From VAXT01 sp963850415 (lineage in GTDB: Bacteria; Actinomycetota; Thermoleophilia; Gaiellales; Gaiellaceae), in contig CAWKLE010000003.1 in the NCBI GenBank assembly GCA_963850415.1, positions 124,001 to 188,000 of the forward strand: a stretch of DNA of 64,000 bases, in the 5' to 3' direction. This document shows, piece after piece, positions 51,319-59,689 of this stretch. A model generated the notes under the pieces. It was not told the origin of the DNA, did no database searches, and was given only the letters and a program-made list of their open reading frames with translations. Position 1 is the stretch's first letter, and each line of letters opens with the position of its first letter. The translations under genes and the position numbers were made by a program.

Positions 51319-52224
51319 GTGGAGGGAAAGACGTACGAGGCCGCGGGGGTCTCGCTCGCGTTCGCCGAGTCGGTCGTCGAGCGGCTGCGCACGGCTGTCG
51401 AGTCGACCGGCACGACGCGTTTCGGCGCGTTCGCAGGCCTGTACCCGCTCGACGAGGAGCGACTGCTCGCTGCCTCGCTGGACGGGGCGGGCACGAAGCT
51501 CGTCCTCGCCCGCAAGGCGGGACGGCTGCGCGGGATCGGAGCAGACCTCGTCGCGCACTGCGTGAACGACGTGATCACGACCGGGGCGGAGCCGCTCTTC
51601 TTCCTCGACTACGTCGTCGGGCATTCGCTGGACATGGAACAGGTGGCCGAACTCGTCGAGGGCGCGGCCGAGACGTGCCGCGCCGCGGGATGCGCACTGC
51701 TCGGCGGCGAGACGGCCGAGATGCCGGGCGTCTACCGCGAGGAGGAGCTCGATTTCGCGGGCACGTGCGTGGGGCTGGTCTCGCGCGCCGACGTGATCGA
51801 CGGCTCGCGTGTCGCGGCCGGCGACGCCGTGCTCGGGCTGCCCTCGCTCGGCCTGCACACGAACGGCTTCTCGCTCGTCCGGGGGCTGATCGGCGACGGC
51901 GACTTCGACGCCGACCTCTTGCTCGCGCCGCACAAGCTGTACGTCGATGAGGTGCGCGAGCTGCGTAGTCGCGCCGATGTGAAGGCGCTCGCGCACGTCA
52001 CCGGCGGCGGGATCCTCGGCAACCTCACGCGTGTGCTCCCCGACGGGCGCGACGCCGATCTCGACTGGGGCTCGTGGGAGCGGCCACCCGTCTACGCGTG
52101 GCTGAGCGAGCAGGGCGTGAGCGAGAAGGAGCAGCGGCGCGTGTTCAACGTCGGGATCGGGATGTGCGCGGTCGTTCCGGCTGCGGACGCGGGAGCCGGG
52201 CTCGTGATCGGACGCGTGACGTGA
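51319..52224 (+). CDS. purM: Phosphoribosylformylglycinamidine cyclo-ligase (AIR synthetase)
   Basis: 301 aa, shorter than the roughly 345 usual. FGAM + ATP to AIR. ASLDGAGTKLVLARKAGR, CVNDVITTGAEPLFFLDY, GGETAEMPGVY, GLPSLGLHTNGFSLVR and HVTGGGILGNLTRVLP. The GTG start lies 7 nt after a -10 box; the C-terminus ends soon after the VFNVGIGMCAVVP strand. Stop overlaps purN (GTGA). Confidence 0.95.
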   Translation: MEGKTYEAAGVSLAFAESVVERLRTAVESTGTTRFGAFAGLYPLDEERLLAASLDGAGTKLVLARKAGRLRGIGADLVAHCVNDVITTGAEPLFFLDYVVGHSLDMEQVAELVEGAAETCRAAGCALLGGETAEMPGVYREEELDFAGTCVGLVSRADVIDGSRVAAGDAVLGLPSLGLHTNGFSLVRGLIGDGDFDADLLLAPHKLYVDEVRELRSRADVKALAHVTGGGILGNLTRVLPDGRDADLDWGSWERPPVYAWLSEQGVSEKEQRRVFNVGIGMCAVVPAADAGAGLVIGRVT

Positions 52225-52757
52225 TCGGCGTGCTCGTCTCGGGCGAGGGCACGAACCTGCAGGCGCTGATCGACGCGGGGCTGCCCCTCTCGGCGGTCGC
52301 GTCGAACAAGGCCGGCGCGCGGGCACTCGAGCGGGCCGCGGCGGTCGGCATTCCGGGGGCGGCGTTCGAGCTCGACGACTACGAGAGCCGCGAGCAGCGA
52401 GACACGGCCATGGCCGACTGGCTCGTCGGGCACGGCGTCACGCTCGTCGTCTGCGCCGGGTACATGCACCTGCTCAGGCCCGCGTTCCTCGAACGCTTCG
52501 AGAGGGTAGTGAACACGCACTCGGCGCCGCTGCCCGACTTCCCGGGCGCGCACCCGATCGAGGACGTGCTCGCGGCGGGCGTCAGCCAGACAGCGGCCAC
52601 CGTCCACTACGTCGACGAGGGCGTCGACACCGGAGCCGTGATCGTGGCCGAGCCGGTTCCGGTGCGCGACGGCGACACCGTCGAGACCCTGCGCGCGCGG
52701 GTCCAGGAAGTCGAGCACCGGCTGCTCCCCCAGGCGGTCAGGGAGCTGATCTCGTGA
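52221..52757 (+). CDS. purN: Phosphoribosylglycinamide formyltransferase
   Basis: 178 aa. 10-formyl-THF + GAR to FGAR. VLVSGEGTNLQALIDA, VCAGYMHLL, the catalytic Asn/His in NTHSAPLPDFPGAHP (most PurN read N-I-H-P-S-L-L-P) and Asp in VHYVDEGVDTGAVI. Overlaps purM and purH by GTGA. Confidence 0.95.
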   Translation: MIGVLVSGEGTNLQALIDAGLPLSAVASNKAGARALERAAAVGIPGAAFELDDYESREQRDTAMADWLVGHGVTLVVCAGYMHLLRPAFLERFERVVNTHSAPLPDFPGAHPIEDVLAAGVSQTAATVHYVDEGVDTGAVIVAEPVPVRDGDTVETLRARVQEVEHRLLPQAVRELIS

Positions 52758-54292
52758 TCCAACGCGCGCTCTTGTCCGTGTTCGACAAGGAAGGGCTCGC
52801 CGAGTTCGCGTCCGGGCTCGCCGAGCTCGGCGTCGAGATCGTCGCCAGCGGCGGCACCGCAGACCATCTCGCCGAACACGGGCTCGAGGTGACGCGCGTC
52901 GAGGAGCTGACCGACATCCCGGAGCTGCTCGGCGGCCGCGTGAAGACGCTGCACCCGCGCATCCACGCGGCGATTCTCGCGCGGCGCGACCACCCGGACG
53001 ACCTGGCGGCTCTCGACGAGCACGGCATCCACCCGTTCGACCTCGTCTGCGTGACGCTCTATCCGTTCACGCAGGTCGTCTCGCGCTGGGGCGTGAAGGA
53101 GGAGGACGCGGTCGAGATGATCGACATCGGCGGCCCGTCGATGCTTCGCGGCGCGGCGAAGAACTTCGCCCACGTGGCGCCGATGTGCCGCCCCGAGCGC
53201 TACGGCTCGATCCTGGCCGAGCTCCGCGAGACCGGCAACATCTCGCTCGAGACGAGGCGTGCGCTCGCCGCCGAGGCGTTCGCTCTCACGGCCACGTACG
53301 AGGCTGCGATCGCGCGCTGGTTCGCCGACCGCGACGCCTTCCCCGAGCTCTTCATCCCGAGCTTCGAGAAGGTGACCGACCTCGCGTACGGGGAGAACCC
53401 GCATCAGCGCGCCGCGTACTACGCCGAGCTCGGGGCGCGCCGCCACCTCCTGTCCCGCGTCCAGCAGCTGCACGGGCGCCAGCTCTCGTTCATCAACCTG
53501 TACGACCTGAACGCGGGCCGCGTCCTGCTTCGCGAGTTCGAGCTGCCCGCCTGCGTGATCGTCAAGCACGCGAACCCGTGCGGGGTTGCCGTCGCGGGAT
53601 CGATCGAAGAGGCCTACGACCGGGCGCTGGCCGCCGATCCGATGTCCGCGTTCGGGATGGTCTGCGTCCTCAACCGTCCCGTCGGCGCGGAGCTCGGCGG
53701 GCAGATCGCGAACCAGTTCGTCGACGTGTTGCTGGCGCCCGACTATGACGAGGCCGCGCTCGAGGCGCTCCGTCAAAAGCCGGACACGAGGATCCTCGTC
53801 GACCGCGAGCGGCGCCGCTTCGACCAGGGCGAGAAGGACTACAAGCGCGTCTACGGCGGGCTGCTCGTCCAGGATCGCGACTGGGACGTGCAGGACCGCG
53901 AGACGATGAAGGTCGTGACCGGGTCGGTCTCGGAGGACGAGTGGGGCGACCTGCTCTTCGCGTGGCGCGTGTGCAAGAACGTGACCTCGAACGCGATCGT
54001 GATCGCGAAGGGGCTGCAGACGCTCGGCATCGGGGCGGGTCAGACGAGCCGCGTGGATGCGGTTCGGATCGCCGTCGACAAGGCGCGCGACCACGGGCAC
54101 GACCTCACGGGCGCGGTGCTCGCCTCGGACGCGTTCTTCCCGTTCGCGGACGGCCCGCAGGTCGCGCTCGACGCGGGCGTGACGGCGATCATCCAGCCGG
54201 GCGGCTCCAAGCGCGACCCCGAGGTGATCGAAGCGGTCGAGAAAGCCGGCGCGACGATGGTCTTCACGAACCGTCGCCACTTCCGCCACTAA
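52754..54292 (+). CDS. purH: Bifunctional AICAR transformylase / IMP cyclohydrolase
   Basis: 512 aa. Last two steps to IMP. N-terminal MGS-like cyclohydrolase domain (ALLSVFDKEGLAEFA, GGRVKTLHPRIHAAIL, MIDIGGPSMLRGAAKNF) and transformylase domain (YGENPHQRAAYY, VIVKHANPCGVA, FFPFADGPQVALDAG). GTG start within the purN stop. Followed by a repeat element that starts 5 nt after its stop. Confidence 0.97.
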   Translation: MIQRALLSVFDKEGLAEFASGLAELGVEIVASGGTADHLAEHGLEVTRVEELTDIPELLGGRVKTLHPRIHAAILARRDHPDDLAALDEHGIHPFDLVCVTLYPFTQVVSRWGVKEEDAVEMIDIGGPSMLRGAAKNFAHVAPMCRPERYGSILAELRETGNISLETRRALAAEAFALTATYEAAIARWFADRDAFPELFIPSFEKVTDLAYGENPHQRAAYYAELGARRHLLSRVQQLHGRQLSFINLYDLNAGRVLLREFELPACVIVKHANPCGVAVAGSIEEAYDRALAADPMSAFGMVCVLNRPVGAELGGQIANQFVDVLLAPDYDEAALEALRQKPDTRILVDRERRRFDQGEKDYKRVYGGLLVQDRDWDVQDRETMKVVTGSVSEDEWGDLLFAWRVCKNVTSNAIVIAKGLQTLGIGAGQTSRVDAVRIAVDKARDHGHDLTGAVLASDAFFPFADGPQVALDAGVTAIIQPGGSKRDPEVIEAVEKAGATMVFTNRRHFRH

Positions 54293-54296
54293 CCCC

Positions 54297-54403
54297 GGGG
54301 TCAGACCCCGCCACAAAAGTGCAACGCTTCATCCACAGGTTGGCGCAACGAAGCCGAACCCATGTCCGTACGGGCCGGTCCATTTGTAAAGGGGTCTGAC
54401 CCC
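54297..54403. repeat. MITE/REP-like element, copy B (107 bp)
   Basis: GGGGTCAGACCCC at 54297-54309 and GGGGTCTGACCCC at 54391-54403 in inverted orientation, with ACAAA just inside each end, as in the 10443-10571 copy. The interior is unrelated to copy A except near the ends. It fills the purH-cbs gap and may supply or disturb the cbs promoter. Confidence 0.75.
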
Positions 54404-54429
54404 ACGGGGTGGCACTAAGCTTCCGGCGA

Positions 54430-55824
54430 ATGGCGCGCGAGTACCCGACCGTTCTCGACCTCGTCGGCCACACGCCGCTCGCGCGGCTCCAGCGCATCGT
54501 TCCCGAGGATGCCGCGACCGTCCTCGCCAAGCTCGAGTACATCAGCCCCGGCGGGTCGGTCAAGGACCGGATCGGGATCAAGCTGATCGAGCAGGCCGAG
54601 CGCGAGGGAAAGCTCAAACCGGGCGGGACGATCATCGAGCCCACGTCCGGGAATACCGGAGTCGGCCTCGCGATCGCCGCGGCGATCAAGGGCTACCACT
54701 GCATCTTCGTCATGCCCGACAAGATGAGCCAGGAGAAGATCTCCCTCCTGCGCGCCTACGGAGCCGAGGTCGTGATCTGCCCGTACGCGGTCGCCGCCGA
54801 GTCGCCGGAGAGCTACTACTCGGTCTCCGACCGGCTCGCCGAGGAGATCCCGGGCGCCTACAAGCCCGACCAGTACACGAACCAGGGCAACCCGCAGGCG
54901 CACTACGAGACGACCGGCCCAGAGATCTGGGAGCAGACGGGCGGCGAGATCGACGCACTCGTGATCGCGGTCGGAACCGGCGGCACGATCTCGGGCACGG
55001 GTCGCTACCTGAAGGAGCAGAAGCCGGACATGATCGTCGTCGGCGCAGACCCCGAGGGCTCGATCTACACGGCCGGCGAGGCCCACATGCACCCCTACCT
55101 CGTCGAGGGCGTCGGCGAGGACTTCTACCCGGAGACCTTCGACCAGGACATCGTCGACCAGTGGGTGACCGTGACCGACAAGGACTCGTTCCTGACGGCC
55201 AGGCGCATGGCCCGCGAGGAAGGCCTGCTGATCGGCGGCTCAGGCGGAACTGCCGTGCACGCCGCGATCGAGGTCGCGAAGCAGCTGGGCAAGGACAGGC
55301 TCGTCGTCACGCTGATCCCGGACAGCGGCCGGCCGTACCTCTCGAAGTTCTACGACGACAACTACATGCTCGAGCTCGGCTTCCTCGAGCGCGACGAGCC
55401 GTCGCCGAGTGTCGCCGAGGTGCTGAGCGCGAAGAAGACCGAGGAGCCGGACATCCCGGACCTGATCACGATCTCCTCGCACCAGAAGGTCGGCGACGCG
55501 ATCGACCTCATGCAGCGCTACTCGATCTCGCAGCTCCCGGTCGTGCGCGACGGCGAGCTCGACTCGCTGGCCGACGTGATCGGATCGCTCCAGGACCGCG
55601 ACCTGCTCGACCGCGTCTTCAAGAACCCGGACGCACTGCACGAGAGCGTCGCCGCCGCGATGCAGCCGCCGCTGGCCGCGATCGACGCGGACGAGAAGCT
55701 GGACGAGGTCTTCTCGACGCTGAGCGGCGGACGGGCAAACGCGGTCGTGGTCGCCGAGGGCGGGAAGCCGATCGGCGTCCTGACCCGCACCGACCTCCTG
55801 GAATACCTGGCGCACCGGCGGTGA
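54430..55824 (+). CDS. cbs: Cystathionine beta-synthase
   Basis: 464 aa. Homocysteine + serine to cystathionine. PLP domain: VLDLVGHTPLARL, PLP Lys in SPGGSVKDRIG, EPTSGNTGVGLAIAAA, VGTGGTISGTGRYL; C-terminal pair of CBS domains (VGDAIDLMQRYSISQLPVV; GGKPIGVLTRTDLLEYL). ATG 54430 is preferred over GTG 54409, which would fall 6 nt after the repeat; TAAGCT lies 8 nt before the ATG. With the metB-like gene it makes a transsulfuration pair. Confidence 0.94.
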   Translation: MAREYPTVLDLVGHTPLARLQRIVPEDAATVLAKLEYISPGGSVKDRIGIKLIEQAEREGKLKPGGTIIEPTSGNTGVGLAIAAAIKGYHCIFVMPDKMSQEKISLLRAYGAEVVICPYAVAAESPESYYSVSDRLAEEIPGAYKPDQYTNQGNPQAHYETTGPEIWEQTGGEIDALVIAVGTGGTISGTGRYLKEQKPDMIVVGADPEGSIYTAGEAHMHPYLVEGVGEDFYPETFDQDIVDQWVTVTDKDSFLTARRMAREEGLLIGGSGGTAVHAAIEVAKQLGKDRLVVTLIPDSGRPYLSKFYDDNYMLELGFLERDEPSPSVAEVLSAKKTEEPDIPDLITISSHQKVGDAIDLMQRYSISQLPVVRDGELDSLADVIGSLQDRDLLDRVFKNPDALHESVAAAMQPPLAAIDADEKLDEVFSTLSGGRANAVVVAEGGKPIGVLTRTDLLEYLAHRR

Positions 55825-56877
55825 GCGAGGTAACACCGGCAGAGGGCCGCCGCATCGCCGTGCGGGCGCAGCTGCTCGAGGGCTCCGCGCAGGGAGTGCT
55901 GGACACGGTTCGGCGCCTGGGCCGCCTGCAGATCGATCCGATCTCGACCGTTGCGCCTCCCCAGTACCTCGTCCTCTGGAGCCGGCTCGGCCCGTACGAC
56001 CGCGCAGAGCTCGACCGGCTGCTCTGGGAGAAGCGGAAGCTCTTCGAATGGAACGCGTTCATCTACCCGGTCGAGGACCTGCCGCTGATCCGCGCCCTGA
56101 TGCGTGCGCCGTGGGGCCAGGCCAAGTGGCAGCAGTGGCAGAAGAACTTCATGAACGAGCAAGCCGGGCTCCGGCGCTACATCCTGCGCGAGCTCGACCG
56201 AGACGGACCGCTGCCGTCGCGGGAGCTGGAACACCACGCCGCCCGGCTCGACGAGAAGACGGCCTGGTGGGGCACGCGGGCGCAGATGACCTGGATGCTC
56301 GAGCTCCTGCACCTTCGCGGCAAGATCGCTGTCGCCGGGCGGCTGAAAGGCCAGCGCCTGTGGGATCTCGCCGAGCGGGTCTATCCGAAGACCGAGACCG
56401 TGCCGTTGGCCGACGCTCGACGGATCCTCGACGAGAAGCGCCTTCGAGCGCAGGGCGTGACGCTGACGCGGAAGGGCCTCGTCGCGCACCCGGAAGCGGA
56501 GGACGGCCGCGTGCCCGGAACGCGGGTCACGTTCCTCTCCCCCTTCGACGGCCTCGTCAAGAACCGCGACCGCGCCGAGGCGCTCTGGGACTTCTTCTAC
56601 CGGCTCGAGATGTACGTCCCGAAGGCGAAGCGCGAATACGGCTACTACGTCCTGCCGATCCTGCGCGGCGACCGGCTGATCGGCCGCATCGAGCCGGCGT
56701 TCGACCGCAAGACGGGCGTGCTGCACGTGCACGGCGTCTTCGCGGAGCCCGGTGCGCCCGCCGGCGCGGGCCGCGGAATCGCAGCCGCGACGAGGCGCCT
56801 CGCGAAGTGGCTCGGAGCGACGGACATCGCCTACTCGCGCAAGGTGCCGACCGATCTGGCGGACGGCCCTTCGGTGA
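55821..56877 (+). CDS. YcaQ/AlkX-type winged-helix DNA glycosylase, with a frame break at its end
   Basis: About 351 aa after correction. HTH_42 family: RRLGRLQIDPISTV holds the QxD catalytic motif of YcaQ (AlkX), followed by YLVLWSRLG, YPVEDLPLIR and the C-terminal VTFLSPFDGLVKNRDR, LIGRIEPAFDRK. Such enzymes unhook interstrand crosslinks and excise alkylated bases. As given, the frame runs into the next gene; dropping one base near 56850-56856 gives VPTIWRTALR and a TGA overlapping the VOC start (GTGA). The GTG start overlaps the cbs stop. Confidence 0.82.
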
Positions 56878-57479
56878 TGGAGCTCGACCACGTCCTGATC
56901 GCGGTCTCCGACCTCGAGGCCGCCGCGAGAGAGGTCGAGCAGCGCCACGGGCTCGCGTCGGTCGAGGGCGGCCGGCACCAGGGCCTCGGGACCGCGAACG
57001 CGATCGTTCCGCTCGGCGGCACCTACCTCGAGCTGGTCGCCGTCGTCGATGAAGCCGAGGCGGCCGGGAGCGGGTTCGGAAACTGGGTGACCGGCGGCGA
57101 CCTTCCGCGCCTGCTCGGCTGGTGCATGCGAACCGACGACCTCGACTCCGTGGCCGGCCGACTCGGCCTGACGATCGCGGACGGCTCACGCGCTCGCCCG
57201 GACGGAACCGTGCTGCGCTGGCGAATGGCGGGCCTCGAACGCTCGGCCGAAGAGCCCTCGCTGCCCTTCTTCATCGAGTGGGGACGCGGCACGCCGTACC
57301 CGGGCGAGGCGCTCGCGCAGTCGGCGGCGATCGACGAGTTGCGGCTCCAGGGCGATCCCGAGCGGATCGCTCGGTGGCTCGGCGACGCGGAGGTTCCGAT
57401 CACGGTCCGTGAGGGCCCGCCCGCGCTCCAGAGCGTCGTCCTGAACAAGGCCGTGCTCGACCCGGGGCTCTGGGCCTAG
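56874..57479 (+). CDS. VOC superfamily glyoxalase-like protein
   Basis: 201 aa. Starts GTG-ATG then ELDHVLIAVSDLEAAAREV, typical of the Glyoxalase-like (PF13468 type) half: GTANAIVPLGGTYLELV, then a second module with LPFFIEWGRGTPYPG. No function assigned. In the raw sequence it is in frame with the upstream glycosylase gene; see the frame break there. Its stop TAG is part of the metB -10 box. Confidence 0.8.
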   Translation: MMELDHVLIAVSDLEAAAREVEQRHGLASVEGGRHQGLGTANAIVPLGGTYLELVAVVDEAEAAGSGFGNWVTGGDLPRLLGWCMRTDDLDSVAGRLGLTIADGSRARPDGTVLRWRMAGLERSAEEPSLPFFIEWGRGTPYPGEALAQSAAIDELRLQGDPERIARWLGDAEVPITVREGPPALQSVVLNKAVLDPGLWA

Positions 57480-57482
57480 AAT
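57477..57482 (+). promoter_or_regulatory. -10 box of the metB-like gene
   Basis: TAGAAT, 6 nt before the ATG at 57489; its TAG is the stop codon of the VOC gene. Leaderless arrangement. Confidence 0.5.
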
Positions 57483-57488
57483 CGAGCC

Positions 57489-58640
57489 ATGGACTTCGAG
57501 ACCCGCGCGATCCACGACGGCCAGGAGCCCGATCCGACCACCGGCTCGGTGATCGTCCCGATCTACCAGACGTCGACCTACGCGCAGGACGCGGTCGGCG
57601 AGAACAAGGGCTACGACTACTCGCGGGTCGCGAACCCGACGCGCACCGCACTCCAGGCCTGCCTCGCCTCCCTCGAGAGCGCCGAGCACGGAGTCGCGTT
57701 CGCGTCGGGGATGGCGGCGGTGACCACGATCATGCACCTCGTCCACCCGAGTGAGCGAATCGTGTCGGTCAACGACGTCTACGGCGGGGTGTACCGCCTC
57801 CTGTCGCAGGTGTACGAGCCGAAGGGCTACGACGTCACGTTCCTCTCGGCGGACGAGATCAACACGGACCTCTCGGCTCACATCGACGAGCGCACACGCG
57901 TCGTCTGGTTGGAGACGCCGACGAACCCGCTGCTGAACGTGATCGACATCAAGGCCGCAGCCGAGGCGGCGCACGCCGTCGGCGCGATGGTCGTCGTCGA
58001 CAACACGTTCGCGAGCCCGTACCTCCAACGCCCGCTCGAGCACGGCGCCGACATCGTCATGCACTCGACGACGAAGTACCTCGGCGGCCACTCCGACCTG
58101 ATCGGCGGGTTCGCCGCGACGAACGATCCGACGATCGCGGAGCGGCTCTTCTTCCTGCAGAAGTCGCTCGGCGGGATCCCCGGCCCGTTCGACGCGTGGC
58201 TCGTCCTGCGCGGCCTGAAGACGCTTGCGGTACGCATGGAGCGCCACTGCGAGAACGCGCATCGCGTCGCCGAGTACCTCGACGCGCACGACGCGGTCGA
58301 GGAAGTGCTATACCCGGGGCTTCCGAGCCATCCGGGGCACGAGATCGCGAAGCGCCAGATGTCCGACTTCGGCGGAATGGTCTCGTTCCTGGCCGGCTCC
58401 GAGGAGGAGGCGGTCGCACTCGTCGCGCGCACGAAGGTGTGGACGCTCGCCGAGTCGCTCGGCGGGGTCGAGAGCCTGATCGAGCACCCGGCCCAGATGA
58501 CGCACGCGTCGACGGCGGACTCGCCGTTCGCGGCGCCGCGGAGCCTGATCCGGCTCTCCGTCGGGATCGAGTCGGCCGACGACCTGATCTCCGACCTCGA
58601 GTCGGCGCTCGTCCGCTCGCCGGCGGCCACCGGCGCCTAG
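57489..58640 (+). CDS. Cystathionine gamma-synthase/gamma-lyase family enzyme
   Basis: 383 aa Cys/Met PLP enzyme. FETRAIHDGQEPDPTTGSV, PIYQTSTYAQDAVG, YDYSRVANPTRTALQ, VVVDNTFASPYLQRPL, Schiff-base Lys in HSTTKYLGGHSDLIGG, and the C-terminal SLGGVESLIEHPAQMTH. Sequence alone does not separate synthase (MetB) from lyase (MetC/CTH); with cbs upstream, cystathionine gamma-lyase in cysteine formation is favoured. Stop shares a base with the next GTG. Confidence 0.93.
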   Translation: MDFETRAIHDGQEPDPTTGSVIVPIYQTSTYAQDAVGENKGYDYSRVANPTRTALQACLASLESAEHGVAFASGMAAVTTIMHLVHPSERIVSVNDVYGGVYRLLSQVYEPKGYDVTFLSADEINTDLSAHIDERTRVVWLETPTNPLLNVIDIKAAAEAAHAVGAMVVVDNTFASPYLQRPLEHGADIVMHSTTKYLGGHSDLIGGFAATNDPTIAERLFFLQKSLGGIPGPFDAWLVLRGLKTLAVRMERHCENAHRVAEYLDAHDAVEEVLYPGLPSHPGHEIAKRQMSDFGGMVSFLAGSEEEAVALVARTKVWTLAESLGGVESLIEHPAQMTHASTADSPFAAPRSLIRLSVGIESADDLISDLESALVRSPAATGA

Positions 58641-58993
58641 TGCTCCTCCCCGGTCGGCTCCTCAGACTCGAGGGGCTGGCGCTGTTCGTGGGCGCTCTCG
58701 TCGTCTACTTCGAACAGGGCTACGGCTGGCTGCTGCTCGTCGTGCTCTTCCTCGCACCGGATCTGTCCTTCGCCGGCTACCTCGCGGGGCCGAAGGTCGG
58801 GGCGAGCGTCTACAACGCGCTGCACACGACGATCGGGCCGATCGCCCTCGTCGCGGTCGGCGTGCTCGCGGACACCGATTGGTGCGTGCAGCTGGCCCTG
58901 ATCTGGCTGGCGCACATCGGGCTCGATCGGCTACTGGGCTACGGGCTCAAGTATCCGAGCGCGTTCAAGGACACTCATCTCGAGCGCGTCTAG
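58640..58993 (+). CDS. DUF4260 membrane protein
   Basis: 117 aa with about four hydrophobic segments. Family pattern: LLLVVLFLAPDLSFAGYLAG, VYNALHTTIGPIALV, LIWLAHIGLDRLLGYGLKYP and the C-terminal FKDTHLERV. Function unknown. GTG start overlaps the preceding stop by one base (TAGTG). Confidence 0.85.
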   Translation: MLLPGRLLRLEGLALFVGALVVYFEQGYGWLLLVVLFLAPDLSFAGYLAGPKVGASVYNALHTTIGPIALVAVGVLADTDWCVQLALIWLAHIGLDRLLGYGLKYPSAFKDTHLERV

Positions 58994-59051
58994 GAACCTC
59001 GACGGAGTGTGCGGTGTAGAGGCGTCAGACGCCACTTCGAAAGGAGCGACC

Positions 59052-59642
59052 ATGAAGCGCTTTCTCTTCCTGCTCGCGGCCGCCGCGCTCGCCCTGCCCG
59101 CAACAGCGTTCGCCAAAGGCCCGTCCGACGCCACGATCACCGGGCCCGGCCTGAGCAAGGCGATCAAGATCGCGGGGCCCGAGTCAGACGGCTCGGCGAT
59201 GATGGATTTCGCCGAAGCGGCGGGCTTCTTCCCGGCCGCGTTCGGTCAGACACCGGTTGTGACGACGTCGACGCGACCGAAGGGAGACCTCGGCCCGAAG
59301 TTCTCGATCGAGTACGCCGTCCCGAACGGTGGAGTCAAGCCTGACCGCCTCCACCAGGATCTCTATCCGTATGCGAAGCCCGGAGCATGGACGTACATGC
59401 CGGCGGGCCAGCCGATCTTCGACATGAAGACTCACGGGGGCTGGTTCACCGATACGCGACTGAAGGGGATTCTCGTGGCCCGCGGGCTGCCCAAGTCTCC
59501 GCCCAGCGCGACCTCGACCAGCGCCGACTCCGCCGGATTCTCGTCGACCGGGAAGATCGGAGCCGTCCTGCTCGTCTTGTTCGGAATCGGAGCAGCGGCA
59601 GTGCTGACGAGACGCCACCTCCGTCGCACCGCCACCACATAG
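59052..59642 (+). CDS. Secreted protein with C-terminal membrane anchor (hypothetical)
   Basis: 196 aa. Signal peptide RFLFLLAAAALALPATAFA, a mature domain without recognised family (DATITGPGLSKAIKIAGPE; FSIEYAVPNGGVKPDRLHQD; PGAWTYMPAGQPIFDM), a Ser/Thr-rich stalk and a final helix KIGAVLLVLFGIGAAAVL followed by TRRHLRR. This sorting-like layout would keep it outside, tethered to the membrane. AAAGGAG precedes the ATG. Confidence 0.75.
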   Translation: MKRFLFLLAAAALALPATAFAKGPSDATITGPGLSKAIKIAGPESDGSAMMDFAEAAGFFPAAFGQTPVVTTSTRPKGDLGPKFSIEYAVPNGGVKPDRLHQDLYPYAKPGAWTYMPAGQPIFDMKTHGGWFTDTRLKGILVARGLPKSPPSATSTSADSAGFSSTGKIGAVLLVLFGIGAAAVLTRRHLRRTATT

Positions 59643-59653
59643 CTTCGACTTCT

Positions 59654-59689
59654 AGGATCCGGCGCGTGACGACGGGCGCGCCGGATCCT
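59654..59689. terminator. Perfect 13-bp hairpin at the start of the MBL gene
   Basis: AGGATCCGGCGCG (59654-59666), 10-nt loop, CGCGCCGGATCCT (59677-59689). It lies 11 nt after the upstream stop and its left arm ends on the G of the GTG start at 59666. It may terminate the upstream mRNA, or mask the start codon, or show that the true start is further downstream. Confidence 0.6.

Noticed and set aside
55161..57479. A 772-residue ORF from within cbs to the VOC gene
   Set aside because: The first 220 codons are the wrong frame of cbs; the remaining fusion is explained by an indel at the end of the glycosylase gene.
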